Assembly (NCBI GenBank): GCA_015520145.1
Contig: WAQR01000264.1
Coordinates: 1-9,860, forward strand
Direction of reading: 5' to 3'
Length of the DNA: 9,860 bases
Origin: Candidatus Hydrothermarchaeota archaeon
Lineage (GTDB): Archaea > Hydrothermarchaeota > Hydrothermarchaeia > Hydrothermarchaeales > WAQR01
Of this stretch, positions 5,832 to 9,860 are shown in pieces. A program made the position numbers and the translations under genes. Position 1 is the stretch's first letter, and the number at the start of each line of letters is the position of its first letter. The notes under the pieces were generated by a model, which was given only the letters and a program-made list of their open reading frames with translations, was not told the DNA's origin and did not search any database.

Positions 5832-6534
5832 ATGATATCAAATCTCGCCTGAAGTCATATGTACCGTCCCTAAAATAGAGCGAAATCGAAAAGAACCTGT
5901 CTGTTACAACCGACGTCAGTTTGATATCTTCATCGCTCACATACATCTGAGTATTTTTTAATCTGAGGTATCCCCTAAGTTCTGAACGGTTGTTCTTCTT
6001 CACTTTTTTGAAAACGTTTTCAGTTAAAATCAAAGTAACATTCTTACCACTTTCTGCGAGTTCTAAAAACATTGAAGGATAGGCCGGATGATATACTGAA
6101 GATATCCCATATATAATGGTAGACGATGCAACATTCTCTACAAATTCTTTATGAACCTCATATATGCCTTCAGGTGGATTTTCTATGATGTGAGGCCCTT
6201 CCAGCTCGTATATCCTTTTTAATAGATGCTCTGGAATACAGGAAAGATCATGTTCTGTCCAGAAATGTCTGTGATTCTCGATTACCTCAATTCCACAAAG
6301 AAATCCAGAGTACAATTCACCAATTAATTTTCCACGGTCTGTCAGTGTACATTTCCGCCCCCTTGATTCAACCAGACCCTCAAGTTCAAGTTTTCTAATT
6401 TGAGGGATGACATTTGAAGGATTCGAACCCAGATTTTTTGATAGTTCCCCAAGGCTCATCGGTCTTTTTAAGAGCATTAAAACTATTCTGCTTCTCTTTT
6501 CAGAATTTGTTAATACATCTATTAATTCTTTCAC
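5725..6534 (-). CDS. Winged-helix transcriptional regulator, FilR1 (DUF1724) type
   Basis: This ORF encodes 269 residues. Residues about 5-75 form a winged helix-turn-helix (SEKRSRIVLMLLKRPMSLGE, then LSKNLGSNPSNVIPQIRKLE as the recognition part, then LEGLVESRG and TLTDRGKL). A linker with FWTEHDLSCIPEHLLKRI follows, then the effector region at about 125-256 (YEVHKEFVENVASSTIIYGI, VYHPAYPSMFLELAESGKNV, LILTENVF, VTDRFFSISLYFRDGTYD, DLISFNETALLWGKELFEYY). This is the layout of the FilR1/DUF1724 regulators that are numerous in methanogens. The ligand and targets are unknown. The start is GTG (6532-6534), supported by the aligned N-terminus and a TATA box about 50 nt upstream. The roughly 12 residues after SRSRKI extend beyond the usual end and lie in the overlap with the convergent UbiA gene. 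Confidence 0.88.
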   Translation of the reverse strand: MKELIDVLTNSEKRSRIVLMLLKRPMSLGELSKNLGSNPSNVIPQIRKLELEGLVESRGRKCTLTDRGKLIGELYSGFLCGIEVIENHRHFWTEHDLSCIPEHLLKRIYELEGPHIIENPPEGIYEVHKEFVENVASSTIIYGISSVYHPAYPSMFLELAESGKNVTLILTENVFKKVKKNNRSELRGYLRLKNTQMYVSDEDIKLTSVVTDRFFSISLYFRDGTYDFRRDLISFNETALLWGKELFEYYLSRSRKIYSQKIFGELQQI

Positions 6535-6538
6535 CTTT

Positions 6539-6548
6539 CTCTGCAGAG
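6539..6548. promoter_or_regulatory. 10-bp palindrome in the regulator's 5' region, possible operator
   Basis: CTCTGCAGAG is a perfect 10-bp palindrome, extendable with one mismatch per side. It lies 4 bp upstream of the GTG start and downstream of the predicted transcription start. This is a natural place for an autoregulatory operator of the winged-helix protein, though a palindrome this short can arise by chance. Confidence 0.3.
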
Positions 6549-6574
6549 GAAACCCCCTCCAGTTTCTCCTTGAT

Positions 6575-6591
6575 TAATATATTTATATTTT
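6575..6591 (-). promoter_or_regulatory. TATA box of the FilR1-type regulator
   Basis: On minus this reads AAATATAAATATATTAA, a strong AT-only element about 50 nt upstream of the GTG start. The predicted transcript start near 6557 gives a short leader of about 23 nt carrying the CTCTGCAGAG palindrome. No strong Shine-Dalgarno lies at the usual distance; a GGAGG at about 6556-6560 is probably too far upstream. Confidence 0.45.
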
Positions 6592-6642
6592 AGTGATTTT
6601 GGGATTGCTGCCTATTTAAAACTTTTGAAAGAAAATTAATAA

Positions 6643-7140
6643 TCAAACCCCAAAACCCCCATGCTTCTCTATATGCTTCAAAAGCCCGCCGTCATTTAAT
6701 ATCTTCACCATGATATCAGGAAGCGGCACAAATTCTATCTCCATGCCCTTTGTAATATCCCTTATCTTTCCAGCAGACATATCAACCTCCAGTTCATCGC
6801 CCTCATCGATCCCGTCCGTATCGCATATCAGTACAGGAAGCCCCAGATTTATCGCGTTCCTAAAAAATATCCTGGCAAAAGATTTCGCAAGCACTGCACT
6901 CACCCCGGCAATCTTGATTATCGCAGGCGCATGCTCCCTGCTCGACCCAAGCCCGAAATTCTTTCCAGCAACAATAAAATCGCCCTTTTCCATCTTCGAT
7001 GCAAACTCTGGGTTGGCATCCTCCATGACGTGTTTTGCGAGCTCTGGGAGGTTAGACCTTAAATGGAACAGCCTGCCGGGCGCGATGTGATCCGTACTGA
7101 TGCCGTCCCCAAACTTCCATGCCTTCCCTCTAAGCACCAT
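6643..7140 (-). CDS. leuD: 3-isopropylmalate dehydratase/homoaconitase-family small subunit
   Basis: This ORF encodes 165 residues, the usual length of archaeal LeuD/HacB small subunits, which form the swivel domain that supplies substrate-specificity residues. The N-terminal GKAWKFGDGISTDHIAPGRL is typical. The phosphate/carboxylate-binding motif NFGLGSSREHA (61-71) and the block SAVLAKSFARIFFRNAINLG (81-100) are intact. The specificity loop reads GRLFHLRSNLPEL (22-34). That is neither the YLRT seen in methanogen homoaconitase small subunits nor the usual isopropylmalate form, so the substrate cannot be read from it. The start ATG is 2 nt past the leuC stop, and its GGAGGTG Shine-Dalgarno lies inside the end of leuC, so the two subunits are translated together. 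The symbol is by family only. Confidence 0.85.
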   Translation of the reverse strand: MVLRGKAWKFGDGISTDHIAPGRLFHLRSNLPELAKHVMEDANPEFASKMEKGDFIVAGKNFGLGSSREHAPAIIKIAGVSAVLAKSFARIFFRNAINLGLPVLICDTDGIDEGDELEVDMSAGKIRDITKGMEIEFVPLPDIMVKILNDGGLLKHIEKHGGFGV

Positions 7141-7142
7141 CT

Positions 7143-8417
7143 CTAAAGCACCTCCCGCGGATCTGATATCTCACCTCTAATCGCGGTATACGCGGCAACG
7201 GCCGGGTTTGAAAGAAAGATCTTAGAATCCGGGTTGCCCATCCTGCCCAAAAAATTCCTGTTCTGGGTGGCAAGGCACTTCTCCCCGTCAGCCAGGATGC
7301 CCTGATGCACACCCACACACGGCCCGCATCCAGGCGGGTTTATCACAGCACCCGCATCCAGGAATATATCCAAAAGCCCTTCCCTCACCATCCTGGTATA
7401 GACTGCCTTCGATGCAGGCGTTATCATGAGCCTCGTATCCCTGTCCCTCTCCTCACCTTTGAGGATCTTTGCCGCAATCCTGAAATCCTCTATCCTCCCA
7501 TTGGTACAGGTCCCTATAGATACCTGGTCGATTTTAATTCCCCTGCACTCCTCGACTGGCCTGGTATTATCAACCGTATGCGGAAAGGATATTATCGGAC
7601 CAAGATTCGCAAGATCGATTTCAATACTCTCTTCATACCTGGCATCACTGTCCGCCACTATCTCCTTGAACCCATCCCCCCTGCCCATCTCTTCCATATA
7701 ACGTCTGGTAATATCATCAGAAGGGAATATCCCGCACTTTGCACCGCACTCCACAGCCATATTAGAAACTGTCAGCCTGTCCGGCATCCCCATCCTCTCT
7801 ACCGCATCCCCGCAGAACTCAAGTGCCTTGTATGTCGCGCCGTCTGCGCCAATTGTCCCTATAAGATGCAAAATAAGGTCCTTTGAATAGACTGCCTTTT
7901 GAAACTCGCCTGTCACCCTCACCAGATACGACTCCGGCACCCTCAGCCACGTTTTTCCAAGAGCAATGGCAACCGCCACATCCGTACTCCCCATCCCTGT
8001 AGCAAACGCTCCAAACGCCCCGGCAGTGCACGTATGCGAATCTGCCCCCACAACCAGGTCACCTGGATTCACGTACCGCTCAGCGATTATCTGATGAGAC
8101 ACGCCCTCCCCCACCTCGGATAGGCAGACGCCTGTCTTTTTAGAAAACGCCCTTAGTGTACTGTGATCATTTGCAAGTTCCCTCCTGGGGCTTGGCGAGG
8201 CATGGTCCAGAAAGATAACCGTCCTCTCCGGCCTGACTGCCCTCTCCATCTTTATATCCTGGAGGCGTTTTACAGCAAGCGGCCCTGTCCCATCCTGCAG
8301 GAGGCAGATATCCACGTCTGCCACAGTAAACTGCCCTGCTTCAAGTTCCCTGTCTGAATGACTGCCAATAATCTTCTCAACTATTGTCTTTCCCATAATC
8401 TTTCCCATAAAAATCAC
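7143..8417 (-). CDS. leuC: 3-isopropylmalate dehydratase/homoaconitase-family large subunit
   Basis: This ORF encodes 424 residues, the length of archaeal LeuC/HacA. It is the [4Fe-4S] catalytic subunit of a hydro-lyase that isomerises hydroxy-acids by dehydration and rehydration. Cluster ligands C304 (IGTCTNGR), C364 and C367 (PPGCGPCVG) are all present. Other signatures are FLDHASPSPRRELANDH (69-85), SEVGEGVSHQ (100-109), GADSHTCTAGAFGAFATGMG (124-143) and NRNFLGRMGNPDSKIFLSNP near the end. Three starts are possible: GTG at 8417, ATG at 8408 and ATG at 8396. The ATG at 8408 is favoured, since GTGAT, a partial anti-SD match, lies a few bases upstream. The gene follows mdh with no gap. Leucine synthesis, homoaconitase or an aconitase-like role cannot be separated by sequence here. 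Confidence 0.88.
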   Translation of the reverse strand: MIFMGKIMGKTIVEKIIGSHSDRELEAGQFTVADVDICLLQDGTGPLAVKRLQDIKMERAVRPERTVIFLDHASPSPRRELANDHSTLRAFSKKTGVCLSEVGEGVSHQIIAERYVNPGDLVVGADSHTCTAGAFGAFATGMGSTDVAVAIALGKTWLRVPESYLVRVTGEFQKAVYSKDLILHLIGTIGADGATYKALEFCGDAVERMGMPDRLTVSNMAVECGAKCGIFPSDDITRRYMEEMGRGDGFKEIVADSDARYEESIEIDLANLGPIISFPHTVDNTRPVEECRGIKIDQVSIGTCTNGRIEDFRIAAKILKGEERDRDTRLMITPASKAVYTRMVREGLLDIFLDAGAVINPPGCGPCVGVHQGILADGEKCLATQNRNFLGRMGNPDSKIFLSNPAVAAYTAIRGEISDPREVL

Positions 8418-9347
8418 TTAGAGTTTTATCCCATCTATCAGAGTCATAACATCATTTACAGACCTGTCAAACTGCGCTCTTTCATCCTCTCTCAGCTCTA
8501 TCTCTATTATCTCCTCCACCCCGCTGCCCCCGAGCTTTACAGGCACCCCGACATAATATCCATTAATACCATACTCCCCCTCAAGATATACCGAACAGGA
8601 GATTATCTTCTTCCTGTCCTTTAGGATACTCTCGACCATCTGTACTATCGCAGCAGACGGCGCATAATACGCGCTTCCTGTCTTTAAAAGTTTTAAAATC
8701 TCAGCCCCGCCATCCCTCGCCCTCTGGACAATCGGATCGAGCCTGTCTTTCGGGATGAGTTTTGTTACAGGTATCCCTGAGACAGTGGAATACCTGATAA
8801 GCGGCAGCATATTATCTCCGTGCCCGCCCATGACAAGTGCCTGGACATCCTCCACAGACACCCCGAGTTCCATCGCAATAAATGCCTTGAGCCTTGCAGA
8901 ATCCAGTGCCCCAGCCATCCCAACCACCCGGTTTCTCGGAAATCCGCTGACCTCCTTTGCCACATATGCCATGGCATCGAGCGGGTTTGTCACAACAATT
9001 ATGAACGAATCTGGCGAGAGCCTGGTGACATTCTCTGTTACAGATTTCACAATTGCCGTATTCTTTTCCAGCAGGTCGTCCCTTGTCATCCCGGGCTTTC
9101 TTGGAAGACCTGCGGTTATCACCACAATATCAGAATTCTCGGTATCTTCATATGAATTCGTACCTGCTATACCGCAGTCGAACCCCAAAACCGGTCCTGC
9201 CTCCTGCATGTCCAGAGCCTTCCCCTGCGGGACTCCGTCTATGATATCCAAAAGGACGATATCACCAAGTCCCCTGACCGCTGCCAGATGGGCTGCTGTT
9301 GCACCGACATTCCCGGCACCGATTATTGTAATCTTGTTTCTCTTCAT
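8418..9347 (-). CDS. mdh: Malate dehydrogenase, LDH-like type
   Basis: This ORF encodes 309 residues, full length for the LDH-like malate dehydrogenases. It catalyses the NAD(P)-linked interconversion of malate and oxaloacetate in the cytosol. The Rossmann glycine motif GAGNVG is at 10-15. D34 in LLDIIDG suggests NAD preference. Substrate-binding arginines R83 and R89 lie in GLPRKPGMTRDDLL; TNPLDAMA (120-127), D149/R152 and the catalytic H176 in MGGHGDNM complete the active site. The arginine after GLP supports a malate rather than lactate dehydrogenase. A GAGGT Shine-Dalgarno about 9 nt upstream supports the ATG at 9347. It is the first gene of a three-gene operon with leuC and leuD, which hints that the hydro-lyase works on a di- or tricarboxylate close to malate/oxaloacetate metabolism. 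Confidence 0.95.
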   Translation of the reverse strand: MKRNKITIIGAGNVGATAAHLAAVRGLGDIVLLDIIDGVPQGKALDMQEAGPVLGFDCGIAGTNSYEDTENSDIVVITAGLPRKPGMTRDDLLEKNTAIVKSVTENVTRLSPDSFIIVVTNPLDAMAYVAKEVSGFPRNRVVGMAGALDSARLKAFIAMELGVSVEDVQALVMGGHGDNMLPLIRYSTVSGIPVTKLIPKDRLDPIVQRARDGGAEILKLLKTGSAYYAPSAAIVQMVESILKDRKKIISCSVYLEGEYGINGYYVGVPVKLGGSGVEEIIEIELREDERAQFDRSVNDVMTLIDGIKL

Positions 9348-9600
9348 CTTAAAAAAACCTCAATGATTATGATTATAATGCTCAAGGATTGTAATGGAAT
9401 AATTGAAGCTGTTGCTCTTTTTCAACTTAAAAACCTTTCTGTCCAGGCAGTATCTCCGAATGATTGACTAACGAAAGAGAGAATCCACTACACAACCCGA
9501 GAAAAGGATGTTGAAGATGTTGACATACTACCGACGGACCCCTGATGTCCCGCTGGCCTGCACCCCCATGGTGCTGAGGCATAGGGGTGGCCATCCTCAA
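9348..9600. other. Intergenic region between mdh and the transposase gene
   Basis: About 250 bp lie here. The mdh Shine-Dalgarno is at 9357-9361 and AT-rich promoter-like sequence (gattataatg, 9371-9380) lies just upstream of it. On plus, a short reading frame from the ATG at 9378 to a TGA near 9466-9468 continues open in the same frame to a second TGA near 9543. It looks like a broken small gene, but no family is recognisable. The rest contains a strong hairpin described separately. One end of the insertion sequence should fall in this interval, but I cannot place its boundary. Confidence 0.4.
9555..9592. terminator. Strong GC-rich hairpin downstream of the transposase gene
   Basis: GGCC (9555-9558) pairs with GGCC (9589-9592), and ACCCC (9562-9566) pairs with GGGGT (9584-9588), enclosing a 17-nt loop. 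A competing inner hairpin, GCACC/GGTGC with a 5-nt loop, lies at 9560-9574. It sits just past the transposase stop (9601) and may terminate its transcript, block read-through, or belong to the IS end. There is no long U-tract. Confidence 0.4.
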
Positions 9601-9860
9601 TTATCCTTTTGCCTTGCGGTTTCGTTCCGCACATAGGTCATACATACCCAGCAAGAACTCTTTGAAGCTCACCTCGTCCTTGTAGAGCACAATCCACAGG
9701 AGTTGCAAAACCTGTTCGTAGGCAAAGAAGAAGAACCTGATTCGAGGGTCTTTTGACTTTGACTTTATGTGTGCTTCGTCTTGAACCCGAAAACCAGTTT
9801 CGATTCGCCACCTTCCCTTGTATGTAGGGATTATGTAGTCCAGGTTGATAGAGGACTCGC
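9601..9860 (-). CDS. IS4-superfamily DDE transposase, C-terminal part, cut by window edge
   Basis: An open frame of about 86 residues enters from the right edge and ends at TAA (9601-9603). It contains DYIIPTYKGRWRIETGFRVQ, then SKSKDPRIRFFFFAYEQVLQ and LLWIVLYKDEVSFKEFLLGM. The YKGRWRIE stretch matches the Y-(2)-R-(3)-E part of the YREK signature that holds the last catalytic Glu of IS4-superfamily transposases. The following 'SKs..PriRfff' and hydrophobic helix are typical of their C-termini. At the expected Lys position six residues after the Glu there is an Asp, so the full signature is not kept by strict spacing. Catalytic residues further upstream lie outside the window, so whether the element is intact cannot be judged. 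No terminal inverted repeat could be identified from this one side. Confidence 0.8.
   Translation of the reverse strand, partial: ESSINLDYIIPTYKGRWRIETGFRVQDEAHIKSKSKDPRIRFFFFAYEQVLQLLWIVLYKDEVSFKEFLLGMYDLCAERNRKAKG
9601..9860. mobile_element. Insertion sequence, one end only, IS4 superfamily
   Basis: The transposase gene marks an insertion sequence extending beyond the right edge. Its transposase 3' end faces the mdh operon, so the boundary lies somewhere below 9601, probably within about 120 bp and possibly including the hairpin at 9555-9592. With only one side visible, neither inverted repeats nor a target duplication can be established. Confidence 0.5.

Noticed and set aside
7305..7886. 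Plus-strand reading frame (193 codons) opposite leuC
   Set aside because: It is antisense to the leuC coding region, which has all cluster cysteines; the translation is Pro/His/Arg-rich and looks like a shadow.
8755..9366. Long plus-strand reading frame (203 codons) opposite mdh
   Set aside because: It is antisense to a full-length, motif-complete malate dehydrogenase and has no recognisable protein features; GC-rich coding DNA often leaves an open antisense frame.
1..9860. CRISPR arrays, tRNA or rRNA genes
   Set aside because: No regularly spaced direct repeats, no cloverleaf-like sequence and no conserved rRNA segment were seen on either strand.

Overview
The window looks archaeal, most likely a methanogen/ANME-type euryarchaeon of the Methanomicrobia/Methanosarcina group. 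The reasons are TATA-box promoters with short or absent leaders, strong GGAGG Shine-Dalgarno sites inside operons, a winged-helix regulator of the FilR1 (DUF1724) type, an archaeal-style UbiA prenyltransferase, an LDH-like malate dehydrogenase and N-glycosylation-rich surface proteins. The lineage assignment is an inference. Almost all genes lie on the minus strand; only the UbiA gene is on plus.

Region 1 (about 29-4800, AT-rich) encodes cell-envelope proteins. Reading in the direction of transcription, a four-gene operon (4594 to 1734) encodes a secreted or anchored protein with a tandem internal repeat, an aromatic-rich secreted protein, a CARDB/NEW3-like surface protein with a C-terminal anchor, and a small polytopic membrane protein. 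The genes abut or overlap by 4 nt. Next comes a two-gene operon (1530 to 466) with a Cys-containing secreted protein and an N-terminally anchored protein. A small two-helix membrane protein follows (262 to 29). None of these has a function I can name.

The most interesting signal is non-coding. Both envelope operons are preceded by long leaders (about 150-170 nt) that share a core of about 67 nt although the genes behind them are unrelated. The core has an 18-nt identical single-stranded block enclosed by a GGAGGCA/TGCCTCC stem. Its 3' arm (CCTCCT) is also complementary to the operon's own Shine-Dalgarno (AGGAGG). This is a candidate bistable translational switch controlling a surface-protein regulon.

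Region 2 (4800-6600) holds a divergent AT-rich promoter region with dyads, a UbiA-family membrane prenyltransferase, and a convergent FilR1-type transcriptional regulator. The 3' ends of these two genes overlap by 107 bp.

Region 3 (6643-9347, visibly GC-richer) is a tight mdh-leuC-leuD operon: malate dehydrogenase plus both subunits of an isopropylmalate dehydratase/homoaconitase-family hydro-lyase. The pairing with mdh and an unusual substrate-loop sequence leave the true substrate open.

Region 4 (9348-9860) holds a small interrupted ORF-like stretch, a strong hairpin, and the C-terminal end of an IS4-superfamily DDE transposase that runs off the window.
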